From: Gordionus sp. m RMFG-2023
Lineage: Eukaryota > Nematomorpha > Gordioida > Chordodea > Parachordodidae
Length of the DNA: 64,000 bases
Direction of reading: 5' to 3'
NCBI RefSeq assembly: GCF_954871325.1
Contig: NC_088775.1
Location: 15,601,561-15,665,560 of the forward strand
Program-made: the position numbers and the translations under genes
In this document: one piece after another, positions 1 to 12,800 of the stretch
How the letters are laid out: each line of letters begins with the position of its first letter
Position numbering within the stretch: position 1 is the stretch's first letter
Notes under the pieces: generated by a model
Database searches by the model: none
What the model saw: the letters and a program-made list of their open reading frames with translations, nothing else
Told to the model about the DNA's origin: nothing

Positions 1-665
1 CCCCTGAGATTTTAATGACACAACTCATTTATACCCACCCCACCCTTTCCTATTAGAGGGTCTTTCTCTAAACGAAATTTAAATGTTAATATAATTCAAT
101 TTAACATTACACATCGATTATAACTATAAGATGCGTTCACATTTAAAAATTCTAAACAAAACCTTTTTTTATACCTACTTTTAACTTTAAAAAATAATTT
201 CTTTATCAAAATTTATGATATTATTTATATGCCATTTATACTCGTGGTATTAGATTTCTTTTATGTTTATTTAACTTCTTTTCTTATATATATTATATAA
301 TATTCTTTTTTTATAATCATTGAAAATAGTTTAATTTGTGTGATTTTTGCATTATTAATTTTCTTATATAAAAAGGCAATAATTTCCTTTTTTTATCGCG
401 TAAGCGTAGCATGGTATACATAAGTACATGCTATCTTTATTTTTCGAAATTCATTGTGATCATTTAATCATAAAAATAAAATGTTCTTTGATTTTCATTT
501 ACATGATCTTTTAATTAGTTTTTATTCGTGTTATTGATAAATTTAATATTCGGCACAGAATGAGGGGAAATTCTTCTTAGCATAAAATGATTTTCACGAG
601 AACAGGCTAATTTTCGAAGTGGGAATTCCCCTGCATCCTTCCCTCCCCCCTCGGCTACGCCTATG
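1..665. mobile_element. Possible right end of a hAT-type non-autonomous element, cut by the window edge
   Basis: The stretch ends at 653-665 with GGCTACGCCTATG, preceded by a pyrimidine-rich run. This is the same terminus seen, more clearly bounded, at 58921-58938 in the element that begins at 50868. No matching left end (CATAGGCGTAGCC) occurs in the first 665 bases, so if this is an element its left end lies outside the window. No coding potential is visible. A chance match to a short terminus cannot be excluded. Confidence 0.3.
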
Positions 666-1930
666 CTCATATTATAAAGAAACAAAATTATGTTTAATAC
701 ATATATCTAAAAATTTTAATTAATTGAAAAAAATGTTCACTAAATCATAGGTTTATATAAACCTATTTAGAAAATATTAAAAAATTAATAAGTTTATATT
801 ATCCTAGATATTTTAAAATTAAATGTTTACGAGTGACCATAATTTAATCATAAAAATGGATTTTCTTATACTTGTGCAACAAGAAATAAATCAGCGGCAG
901 CGGTTTCTATTTTTTCATTGGCGATTGCCGGTGTGCCAAGTTTGCTGCCAGGCCAACCCACCTGTACTGCATATTTTAAATTTCTTATAATGAATTTATA
1001 TTATCATTCAAATATTTTATTTTGATATATAATTTATTTGAGCACTCTTAGTTTCATTTATGGTAATAGAGTTATTAAGCTTTTCCGGAACTCACTTCTA
1101 TATAATAATATAATAGCAATATTTTAAAACAAAATTATAAATAAATTTGAAGTTCCATTAGACTTTACCATTCCTGCTCTAAATTGATAATGCTCTTATA
1201 GAATCGTTGCTTATAGTGCCCCCCCCCAGCATAAATTTCTAGTTATATAAAAAAATACTATATTAAAATATTTACACTTTAGTTTGTAAAAATATTTTTA
1301 AATTTTCTGGGGTGTCTATTCAAAATATATCCTTTAAACATTTTTTTTTTCATAGTGTCACAAATAGGGATAAACATTTAAAACAACATTTATATTCAAT
1401 GCTAAATATTTATAGACATATTCGGGCTTAATTTTTATTATTGATTGATTTATAGATATTGCTATATTGGAATCAATCAATTTTAAGTAAATATTAATTT
1501 AATCATAATTATTTTTAAATATTTTTAAGCGTTCAACTTTGAGAAATTTTCCATTTTGAGTTTTATGATTTGTTTTCTATTCATTATTTATATAACATAT
1601 TATAATTTATAAACATAATTTATCATTTAATTTAATTTTGTTCATTTAACGATAAAAATTAATGCTTGATCAAATAATAAATGAAAAGCATTGTTCCGAA
1701 AAACATACTGACTCCGATTTGAGAAATATAGGTTAAAGGATAAGGCAATGAAATCTGATCTACGTAAATCTATATAAAAAAATAAATTATATATTAAAAT
1801 TTGTCATCCCTGTAAATAATTAATAAATATGAATACCATTAAATTAATTAATTTATTATGCTTTAATTGATATTTTTAAAATCTACTATGTATAAAATAT
1901 ATTAGCATCAATGTGTTTTTCAGTGAATGT
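666..1930. other. AT-rich stretch without recognisable feature
   Basis: Low-complexity AT-rich DNA with a short C run near 1224. I see no open frame with family features, no inverted termini and no RNA gene. Confidence 0.5.
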
Positions 1931-1939
1931 GTAATTTTT

Positions 1940-2200
1940 TTAAAAATTTTAAATCATTTTTTGAGAGCGTTTTTTTAAAAAAGTAAAAATCCAATTTTGC
2001 CAAAAGTGTTTTCCAGCATGTTTAAAAAAAACATACTCTGTGATTTTGCCCTGAACATTTCAACTTAATATAATTTGTAATAGTTTTTCAGAGGATTCTT
2101 TTTGTATAAATTTTATATACTCAAATTAGCCGGTATTTCTGTAAGATCAGATTTTTAAGTTTAAAAAAAAAGAGCTCAAAAAATGATTTAAATTTGAAAA
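1940..2200. repeat. MITE-like repeat with inverted ends, family copy 1
   Basis: The left end reads TTTTAAATCATTTTTTGAG and the right end its inverse (CTCAAAAAATGATTTAAA), about 250 bp apart. A related copy, internally similar in order and wording (a block around AACTTAATATAATTT in the middle), lies at about 29860-30125, and a lone end-like block lies near 3470-3510. No target duplication was resolved. It is non-coding. Confidence 0.45.
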
Positions 2201-3579
2201 AACAACACTGACGCTAACATATATAGTACAACAATTTATATTAAATAATATATTGTCGAGTATAATATATTTTAAAATAAATTCCATTTGAAATTTTTTT
2301 TTATGGTTTTCAAATATTCATCACTTACGATATATCCTGTTTCCAATGTGCAAAACGATATGCCTTCCAATAATTTAAATGTAAAATGGTATAGTCCTGA
2401 GCCCTTAATAAATGTAGACATTTATAAAAAAAAATATTATTTTAATTTTATTTTGACTCCATATTTTAAGAAAATAATGTTCTTTTTAAAAAGTTCTTCA
2501 AAATCAATTCAACATATTTTTTGTGACCACCAGGATTGGCTTATCTAACTAAAATAAGACCGATCCTATCGGTCCAATTAAAACTGCTGCATAATTTACC
2601 AATCAAATTCTTTAAAAAATAAATTAAATATGTTATTATTGTAATAAATTATTATTATCTTTTACCTTAAAGGTTATCATTATCGATTCCAAATTATAGA
2701 TTTCATCGGAAGATTTATTTGTATATACTGGCAATACGAGAGTCGAATTCGATGCTGATAATATTTATAAGTTTTTTTAAATTAGTTTATAACTTTAAAA
2801 AAAATTATCATGTAAAATAGTACAGTCGAAAATTTATAAGGTTCCGATTTGAAATAGCTTAGTTAGCAAGGGAAGAGGAAAGGTGATAAAATTTAGAAAG
2901 GGGTTTTTTATATATAGATATTTTCAATTGGAAATATATAATAATGCGATATTATATTTATAGGCGTAAATTGCAAAGTGGCATCGTATATATTTAATTT
3001 AAGATTAAAAATTTATACTTAGTTTTCTTCTATTATCGTATATTAAATTTTATTTTAAGAATTGAAAAAAATATATTGAAAAAATTAATTCATAATTTGG
3101 CTTAAATTATTGGAAATTGGTAAGAATATTATACATATACTGGAATTTAGTTTCAATAAAATTAGGTCTTGAAAATTAATATATGATCTTTAAATGATTT
3201 AGATTTTAATCATTTCAATATACCCTTAATTCAACTACACCCTATAAGACATATAAGCCTTTTATTTTAATGGTATTTTTTTCCAATATGGATATTTATC
3301 AACCGAGGTAAAGTCGAGCGCCAGCTAGTTCAGTTTTCTAAATATGTTTTATATTTTGGCGAACTAATATTTTGACATTGGTGTAGTCTTAGTTAGTAAG
3401 CTCAATGGTCTGAGGATAAAATCGCAACAGGCAACTCCAAAATTTTATGTTTGTATATGTTGTGTTATATAAATTTTAAATTATTTTTTGAGCGCGTTTT
3501 TATAAATTAAAGAAAAATCATGTTTGAATTTTGGAATACCTACCATCTCAATTTAAGAGAATTTTGTCGTTAATCTTTG

Positions 3580-4194
3580 AGGCCGTGTCCTAGGTCGCTT
3601 AATTTTGATACTTAGTGTTTTTAGCAGTGGTGTAGCTACGGGGGTGGTATTCGGGTTTGGACCCCTCCCAGAGCAAATTTTTTTTTGAGATTATACGTTC
3701 AAAAGACTTAAAAGTGATTTTATATGAATTATATTTTTCTGGTTTTGATGTTTGTGGAAGGATATTATATTACTATTGAAATTATTCTGGATAGTATTAT
3801 TATAAAGTCATTGAGAATAATCTACTAAATTATAATAACATATTATTGATGCATTTAAAAAATATATTTATTATATATTATCGAAGATATGGTTATGATT
3901 TGTAAGATAAACCCGGCCGAAGGCCGGGCAAAGGACCGAAGGCCCGTTAAAGGGGGTCTGGGAGGGGGGGGGGCGAAGCCCAACAGCTTTTATATGTATG
4001 GACCCCCTCTAAGGAAAATTCCTAGCTACGCCACTGGTTTTTAGTATAGGCTTAAAATTTTGAACTAGGATACCCTATTTTGGTTTGTTTCAAATATTTG
4101 GTGGCACTGTTATTTTTTAATTTTATTTTCGCCTTTTTGGTTATGTTTTTGCTTTTTTAGATATTTAGTAATAAGTCGACCTAGGACATGGCCT
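3580..4194. mobile_element. MITE with GGCC-TGTCCTAGGTCG termini, host of a nested hAT MITE
   Basis: The left terminus AGGCCGTGTCCTAGGTCG at 3580 is mirrored by CGACCTAGGACATGGCCT ending at 4194. Without the nested insertion (3625-4036 plus one 8-bp target copy) the element is about 195 bp. No confident target duplication of its own is seen. It codes for nothing and must have been in place before the nested element arrived. Confidence 0.6.
3625..4036. mobile_element. Non-autonomous hAT MITE, CAGTGGCGTAGC family
   Basis: The element starts CAGTGGTGTAGCTACG and ends CTAGCTACGCCACTG. It is flanked by the perfect 8-bp duplication GTTTTTAG (3617-3624 and 4037-4044), the length expected for hAT transposition. 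The ends match those of the hAT with coding capacity at 20421-25080, so that family could have moved it. The 412-bp interior contains GC-richer words (GGCCGAAGGCCGGG near 3913) and a G run, but no gene. Confidence 0.85.
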
Positions 4195-5095
4195 GAGTCA
4201 TTTATAATTTATATAAAAAATCTATGGAGAAACTAACATAAATTATATTAGGTTCAAAAGTTCATGGCATAATTGTCTGAATTTATAGGGTAGGTTAAAC
4301 TTTTGATAATATTTAAATAAAAACTGGATTTATATAGGTAATTTTTTGCGCCTATTTTAATTATTTTGGTTTTTCCATCAGGGCGTCGAACAACCGCGAA
4401 ACCGAAATGAACGTTATAGTTGAATCGTAAATAAAACAGAACTGTTAGTATAAAATTTTGGAACGGTTCATATTTAAACGAGTAATAAAAATTATTATAA
4501 TTTATTTCAAACAAATCCCAAAGGTTCTATAATACTCATTCAATACCCAAAACTTTGTATCATGTCCAAAAAAAGTTGTTAAATATATTACATTTTTCTT
4601 AGTGGAGTAAAAAAAAATGGTACTATCAATTTTAATATCTTATACTGTTATACCACCCAAAATTTTTTATTCTGTCCAAAATCAAATGATTTAAATTTTT
4701 CCCTTGTGGAATTAAGAAAATTAGCATTATTGATTTTGAACTATTCCCAAAAGGTTTGTAATAAATTACCCGGTCTAAAACCCCTTTTTCTAAAGATGTT
4801 TTCCATTTTGAAAATTAGCGATAACTTGCGTTAAATTTTTTATGGTAAAATAAAACATAAAAACCATTTCTTATGTCACTTTTTTAGTTTAAGAACTAAA
4901 AATATAATCAAATTTATTATGATCTTTAGAAAGTTGATGCAAATTATTAAAAATATTATGTATCTTTCAAAATTTATTAAATAATAAATTATCAAATATT
5001 TTTTCTACTTAATTAATTTCAATTTTATTACTTGGGTCTCAATAAGATAAATTCTCTATAAGTCAAGAATTAATTCTTTTTAAGAATAAATGAAT
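4195..5095. other. AT-rich stretch, one unassigned minus-strand open frame
   Basis: A minus-strand open frame at 4254-4514 includes the run FAVVRRPDGKTKII, which reads more like protein than its surroundings but matches no family I know. It has no clear splice context. The rest of the stretch shows nothing I can support. Confidence 0.35.
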
Positions 5096-5099
5096 GAAT

Positions 5100-5335
5100 A
5101 GTACGCTAACTTGCGGATTAAATTTTATAGAATCATATATTTTCATTTAATTTAATATAATTATATAAAAAGATTCAAACTATATATTAATAGATAAGTG
5201 AAATATAATTATTAATTTACAATACTTTACTATTGAATAAATCTAGTAATTTTATTTTTTTATTTATATCATAAGAAAATGAATCTCAACTTAAATAATA
5301 GAATATATATATTATAATTTTTTTTACCTAAGAAA
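5100..5335. repeat. Solo copy of a repeat also found in the arms of the 19.0-27.4 kb element
   Basis: The sequence from CTTGCGGATTAAATTTTATA to TTTTTTTACCTAAG runs in the same order as 26645-26900 and, inverted, as about 20035-20285. It includes the shared block ATATCATAAGAAAATGAATC. It has no coding content. This copy shows that the arm sequence is a dispersed repeat in this genome. Confidence 0.6.
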
Positions 5336-8300
5336 TTTACTAATATGATTAATACCTTCTAAATCTAATAAACATGATTATGATTTTAAATTATAATTTT
5401 TGATGATACTTGTGTAATTTTATTTTTGTGATATAGAGGACAAATTATAGGGGTTTTTTTTAATAAGAAATGGGCTGTAAAATTTATCAAAATGGCAGTA
5501 GAAAAGACATTTGGTAGATATATATATTTATTTGATTTAGATAGTATTTAAAGTAAATATGCAGTTTTAAAATAATTTGACAGATATTATTTTAAATTTT
5601 CGGTCAGTTAATATATAATTTTACAGTTTTTTTATATATACATGGGGAGTTTTAATTTTTTTGTCACTAACTTTGAAAATGGATTCAATTATGTAATGAA
5701 ATCAATTGATGAATAATGTTTATATTCATTTAGTTAATATGAAGTACAAATCAAGAATACAAATGATACAAGGTTAAGAAAATTTACTTTTTACTTATAA
5801 AAAAAAGGAAAAGAAAGAGGATAACAATGTGCAGCAGGAATTTATTTTTTAAATAATTTTAATGATGAAAATGTAACATTAAACCAGTTTCAATATTATA
5901 CTGAAATTGTAATTAAAATTCTCAAAATGCCTAATGTAAAATTAAAGATAAAATCTTTATTTAAAACGAGTCTCAAATCTAAAATGATCATGGAAAATTT
6001 ATATTTTTTAAAAAAAAATATTTCCTTCAACAGATCAACTAAAAATTTTTTAATAAGGCTAAGAACATAAAAATATGGACATCAATTATAAGTTTAGGGA
6101 AATTGAAAAAAAACACTTACTCAAAAATTATTAATACCAATTTCGGAATATGCTGCCTTTAAGACTCTAACATGTAAGGTTTCATTAATATATATAAACA
6201 TTTATAAATTATTTTCAACGACAAAATGTGCAAAAGAAACTAAAATTCCATAATGGATATTATTCTTGATATTTTGTTACTAACTCACGAATTTTTTATA
6301 TTTGACTATACTTGATAGCCTATTATATAGTGATTATGAATTAATACGAAATAACTTTCAAATAAATGCTGAACAATTTTATTATAATTAAACTTTATTT
6401 TTTTTTATTGCTCAATATTTTCCGCCCACATTTATTTTTTTATAATAAAAATATTGCCCATTTTGATAAATTTCCATGTCCAAGATTAATTTTTTGATAA
6501 TAAAGGATGACCTTTTTGAATTTACTGCCCAAAAAAATTATATCCTAAAATATAGTGCAAACATTATATAATTTAATTGCTTATTTAATAGTTTAGTCAG
6601 AGAATTAATTGAGATAGCAAAGAAAAGAAAATTTCAATAGAATAGAGATAATAGAAATTACCTGAAATTTGAAAAAGATTTTTCAAATAATTTTTTTACC
6701 TAAATAATCTTGTTATATAATTTTTGCACTATATATTTTTATTTCTCAATTTTTAAAATAATTTTAAAATATTTTCATAAAATTTTCGCGCGCTATAACA
6801 TATACATATGTGTAATTATATAGATATTTTTGAAAAAAAATTTGTTGTTCAGCGAAAGTATGTCAGTTTATATATTTTGATTTTATTAGAAAATTGATTG
6901 AAAAAGATGACAAAATAATAGTTATCGAACAAGAATAAAAATTATACAAATTGATGAATTCATACATCATATATAAAATATGTATGATATATGATTATGA
7001 ATTTTTTTGAAATGCAAAAAAAGGTTTTAAATTTCATATATGTAATGTTAATTTTATTATTTTCAAACATATTTTAATGCCACCTAATATACTGTGGGGT
7101 AAAAATATTTTAATTTTTTACCTATAAGACACACTTTATTATAAATTTTTTAAAATAACTGTGGGTTATAAAACATGCCCCAATTATACATATTATATTG
7201 CTATTACATAACTAAATTTGAATTTCTAAACATTTTTGGTTTTAAAATATGAACTGACAAGCCCCTTGCACCGACTAGCCCTGGTCTTCCCTACCTCCTA
7301 GCTTTTTGCGGTGCGTATTATAGCGCTACTTTATTTTTTAGATTTTTTTAAATATAAAAATATTAATCTTGGTAAATAAATGAAAATACATCAAATATGT
7401 TAAATGTATCAGGTTCATTCATAATATGTATATCACCCGGAAGAACTTGTTGTTACCACTTAAAACTGTCATATAATTCATAAAAACAAGTCAACCAATT
7501 GATGTGCCAAGACAAACCGTGGCTTCTAGTGTTCTTATAAATATAGTTGGATGATTTTTTTTATTTAAAATAAATCTCTGCTTAAAAATGGCTAGCTAAA
7601 ACCTGCCCCAGGTCTCACATTTAATTAAAATTTAATTTTAAGATATTAAATTACAATAAATTAAATACTATCAATATTTTTACTCATGAAAAAATTAAGA
7701 TTACTTTATCATTTAGAATGGATATTTAATCTAAGAAACTTTTATTTAAAAAATTAATTTATTTGTAAAAATGTAAAATATTAAAAAGTTATTTGACGTT
7801 AACATTTAAATTTGCATTTGATATTTTTCATCAGCATATATCTTCTAAACATTTTTAGAAGCATTGAATCATTTAAAATATGTTTTTGGTTCAAATTTCA
7901 AATATTAATATATTAAGGTATATTCGTTTTATTATTTGATAAGGAAATACTTGCCTCAGGGATAACACTATACCCGGTCTTCATAAAAATAATTATTTAT
8001 GTTTATGGTTTATCAAGTTAGGATATGATATATAAAAATTTCCATTGTTTATTTAGTTTTAATTTAATGCCCTACAAAAAATTCTACCCAAATTATGAAA
8101 ATTAATAAAATTTTGGAAAAATAAAATATTATTTCTAAAGAAATTTAACATATACTTTATCAAATTTCTATTTTATTTTAGGCATTGATCTCAAAAATTT
8201 TTTTAAAAATCCGATCCCTAAAAAATTTCTCTGAAGTGTTAAACGATATCGAAATCGGAAACTTTATAACCAATGAAGAATAATAAACATTTCTGTAGTT

Positions 8301-9260
8301 ACTTCTCAAAAATATTAATTTTAAGCTATATTTGCCGAAGCTCGAGTCCATTTATATCTAAAGAATATTTTAAAATCAAGGTCCTAGTTTGGAAAAATGT
8401 TTGTCCAAGCTGGCTAGGAAATTTTAATTTATTTTTAGTTCCGCTCTCAGCCTGAATTTTTATTATAGACTAGCGTCGGGTTATAAATTTTTTAATTAAA
8501 TAAAAATATATCATATGCCTTTTTTTGATAATATATGTGAAATAAAAATCACTAAACAGATAAATTCTAAATTATTAAATTTGTTTATAACTTGGGCTCC
8601 CGATCACAATCAGAGTTACGAACATAACACGATTTCGCAACTCGAATTGATAGTATAAAGTAAAAATATACAAAATTTGCAGATTAAAAAAAAGGAATAA
8701 ATGGGTAAAAAAAAATTCTAATTTATTAATAAGATAATTATTTTGATGCGAATAATGAACTACTCGTCTTCAATCCGATTCCACTAAAATCTACTACAGA
8801 CTCTGAATCGGAGTCGTACTATTTTATTTTTATTAAAAATATAATAAAAATATGAATAAGCCAAAAATATACATTAAAATAATATATTCATAGCTGGTTT
8901 TGAGTCGGTGCACGGTTCGATGCCCTGGTTGTTACTTTTTAGGTGCTCAATTAGATAGATTTAGCCTATTAGATAGACTCATTTGGTTGAGTTGGGACTG
9001 GTTCATTTTTCGGCCAAAAACCCGACCAAAAATTATGCTAATTCGACACAACCAAGCTATTGAACAACATCAAACATGCGAATTTATATTTCCTTCATAA
9101 TGGATATTATTTTTTTTTTAATCTAAAATATTTATAAAAAAAATAAAAATATTTGCAGTTTGTTCAAAAATAAAAATATTTTAAAAAATGTTAAAAATTT
9201 TATTTTAACTCTGTGTAATGTAATTAATGTTGCAAAAATATTCGATTTTTAATTCTTTTT
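5336..9260. other. AT-rich stretch without supported gene
   Basis: Nearly 4 kb of AT-rich DNA. Short open frames at 8273-8455 and 8900-9100 (plus strand) have no family features, and splice sites around them are not convincing. The C-terminal exons of the spliced gene that reaches 9900 should lie in or near this stretch, but I could not identify them. No transposon termini were recognised. Confidence 0.4.
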
Positions 9261-9264
9261 TCTA

Positions 9265-9305
9265 TCTTCCTTCCTTCCTTTCCTTCCTTCCTTCCTTCCT
9301 TCCTT
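9265..9305. repeat. TTCC microsatellite
   Basis: A run of TTCC tetranucleotides about 40 bp long, with one interrupted unit. Confidence 0.9.
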
Positions 9306-9899
9306 TATTATTTCTTTGAGATTCTAGAATTTTGGTAATAAATAATCGACGTCATTATACATTTTTTAAGGAAATCTTTCCTATCATTTAATTCGAGAAT
9401 GGTCCCATACAAAATTTGATTGACTCCCAAATTTTTCGGTTTGTTTCTTTCGACGAAAAAGCTCAGATATAAACTATTCGAAATTGATACTTTGTTTACC
9501 TATATTATTAAATGGATCCCGTTTATTAAGTTATCGTACAACGTGAACAATCAATAAATTAAAAGGAACTAAAAGTTAGAGACAAAATTGTCTAAAATTT
9601 ATAGGGCAGGTATTTTCCACAATTTAAAATATAATTTCGACAAAATAAGATCTTAAAATTTACAAAATGCGGTCAACAAAATTATTTTGCTAATTTTCAA
9701 AATTAAAATTAATATACCATTTGGAGAGTTTATTAGATTGGATCATTCTGATTTTTTCCGGGAAATGAATTGCGCCAGCAGGTGTGGAATACCTATCCTA
9801 TAAATTTCAGAAAATCTTATGAGATATTGATACTCATTATGGCTGATCCCATTGCGGGACATACATGTAAAATAATTATAGTATATAATTAAAATTTAC

Positions 9900-12800
9900 C
9901 TTAGATATGCAAGGGATGTAATCTTTCTCCCAAAATTGGGCGAATTTTTTGCAATAATTATCCTTTTCCTAATTGAATAATTAATAATTAGCCAAAATTA
10001 AAAAGATTTCAAAGAAAAAAAACTATAAAATTTAACCTGATCATTCTTAAAAATTTTATTGTACACGTTGGAACTAATCGGAACAGAAATTCCATAATTC
10101 GAAGGAGCTTGATAATTAAACTATTATATTTTTTTTTTAAATAAAATTGAATAGCATATTTAAATTTAGAGTATTAAAAGGACATAAGATAGCGTTTACC
10201 ATTTAAAAAAATAAATAAATAAGAAAATACTTATATAAAATACCGTATAGTAATCTGCAAGGCCCGGCCCAACCTCCTCTAAATTTTAGATAATTTATCT
10301 ATGAAATTTTGGGTTAATTTAAAAAATATATATAAATCTATAGCATAAATTATCTTTAAATCTTTTTTTGATTCAACATTTCGTGGTTAAAATTGTAAGT
10401 TCGAAATTATATATATTTTACACATGCTAGAATATAATTCTATCAAATCAAATTCTTAAGAATTTTTTTTAAAAAACAGGGGGCTATAAATTATTCAAAT
10501 TTAAAAAAATTCTCCAAACCCTGGTGCAATTATTTAAAAAAAAGAAGATTTTTTCTTATCATAAATATATTCAACGTAAGAATCCACTTTAACATGAATT
10601 TTTTGAAATCAAATCACAATAATAAATTCAATAAGATATATAGATAAATTAATATAATAATTTTTGCTATTATAATTATATTGGATTAAATTAATGGATT
10701 ATTTTAACTAAAAGTTAAAATCCTTAAAATATATATCATCTCGAATGTCTACCACTTGATTATCATAGTGTTCTAACTCCACTCATTTCAAATTATTAAG
10801 GTCAAAATTTTATCTTAAAAAGTCTCTACGACAATTTACACCTCAAAAATAAGAAAGATTCTAGTTTTTACATAGATTTAAAATTTTATTATTATTATTA
10901 AATATCTAACAAGTGTAATATACTTTTTAGTATACCCATGATCCAAAAGTTGTAGAAAGGGAGAATATATCAATAATTTAATTTAATGTAAAAACTTATC
11001 AAGTTTTTAAATATTTAAAATAGATATTTAACAAAAAAAACTAATTGGTAATTTTAAAATAAACTAATATTATTTCTGATATATCCAATCTAAAATAAAT
11101 TTTAAAATATTTATAAAACTTGAATTTTTACTCTAAGGATATTGATCACGAAAATTGAAATAAATTAAAAAGAACAAACTATGTATCTTATTTTTAAAAA
11201 TAAGATGATGTTACATAATGTGCATAATATTATTATTCTCATATTAATAGATACACCATAAACTATACCATTGCTTTCATCAATTCTTTCTTTTCAATAA
11301 AAAGTCTGCTCAGAGTTCCTAGTTTTTAAAGGCCTTAGAGAATTTAGCATTTTTTAAAAAAACGGTTGAAGGGTTATATAAGGTTTTGCAATACATTTTT
11401 GAAAATGCCCTATCATTTTTGATCATTTGTTTACTTAATTTCTTTCTTAAATATCTAAATCTTTGGGAAAAATTTATTTTTACATCTTGAAAGATTTTTA
11501 TGCATAAAAATGGAAATATTTATATAAAATATTTTTAAAAAAAGAATTTGGCATTTATATGTAAAATTTGATAGAAAATCTTTAAATTCAAAGATTTTTG
11601 CTCAAAATATTTTTATAGATTTTTAAAAAAAAAAATCTTGTAAATTTTTTCAAACTCTAGACTCAACAATACCTATTTTAAATCTAATAATTATATTTTG
11701 AGTAATAATAGAAAAGGCTTGTTTTAAAGTATAATAATAAATATAGTCTTGATTAGAAATAAATATAAAACTAAAAAATGCTTCTCAAAATAATTATATA
11801 GATTAAAATTCTCCTTTTCAGTATATATTCAAATTATAATCTTTATTATATATTTGCATTTTAGCCAAAATTATAAAAATATAATAGAGAATAAGGAATT
11901 CTTAAAAAGTCAAATCAATTAAAATAAATATTTGAGTTTAAAATAAATACATCCAAAAAAATTTTCAATTTAAAATAAGTTATATTTTTTGTCAATATTT
12001 GTCCCTTCGGAATATCTTAAATTCTGGGATTCCCTAAAAATTTATTTTTAATAATTAAATTATAAAAAACGCACTTTGAGATCATGACTTTCAGGCACAA
12101 GAGCAATCCAAGGGTTCTTAACACCAGGCTGAAAAATTTGAATACTTTGTAAGGTTAATGTTTTTTTTTGAATCTCTGGTGAACATCCTAAGATCAATCT
12201 TATGCTTTTGCTTACAACTGGACACGATAATGAAGCCATAGGGATGTACACGTAGAGCAATACGATACCCTATTTTATATTAATTAAACATGTTTTTTGG
12301 AAATTTTATCAATAAAACGTTTATTTTATATATATTTCTTAGGTAGCTATAATATTGTATTATTAGTGAGCTTAGAATTTATTTTTACGAAATCACTCAA
12401 AAATATATAATAAAAAATAAATTTTAACATTTTTCTCTATGTATTATAATGGAATATCTAACTCATTGGTAATGATATATATACTGATCGTTATGAGACA
12501 ATTTGCTAAACAACTAGAAAATTTTCTAAACAACGATAAAATTTTATGCAAATGCATTAAGACACATTTTTATTTTAATATAATATTAATGAAATCACGA
12601 ATCATATGGTAGATTCCGATATATATCATACCTCGTATAGCAAACAAATCAATTAGTTAGCTTCAGAAGAAAAAAACTATATTCTTCCTGAATGCCAACC
12701 AATATCTATACAATAGATATATACAATTAATGATGAGATGAGGCCACAAAAAACTACTATAAATAAATTTTTCAAAAAATTAAGACGCTATTCAAAACAC

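Noticed and set aside
2288-2548. Plus-strand open frame of 86 codons
   Set aside because: Some protein-like wording, but no recognisable domain, no splice context and AT-rich codons throughout. Not enough to call a gene.
9760-9880. Candidate exon with HNEYQYLIRFSEIYRI on the minus strand
   Set aside because: It reads like the next exon of the CatSper-like gene but its phase does not match the exon ending at 9900, so it was left out of the model. Likewise a minus-strand open stretch at 9335-9515.
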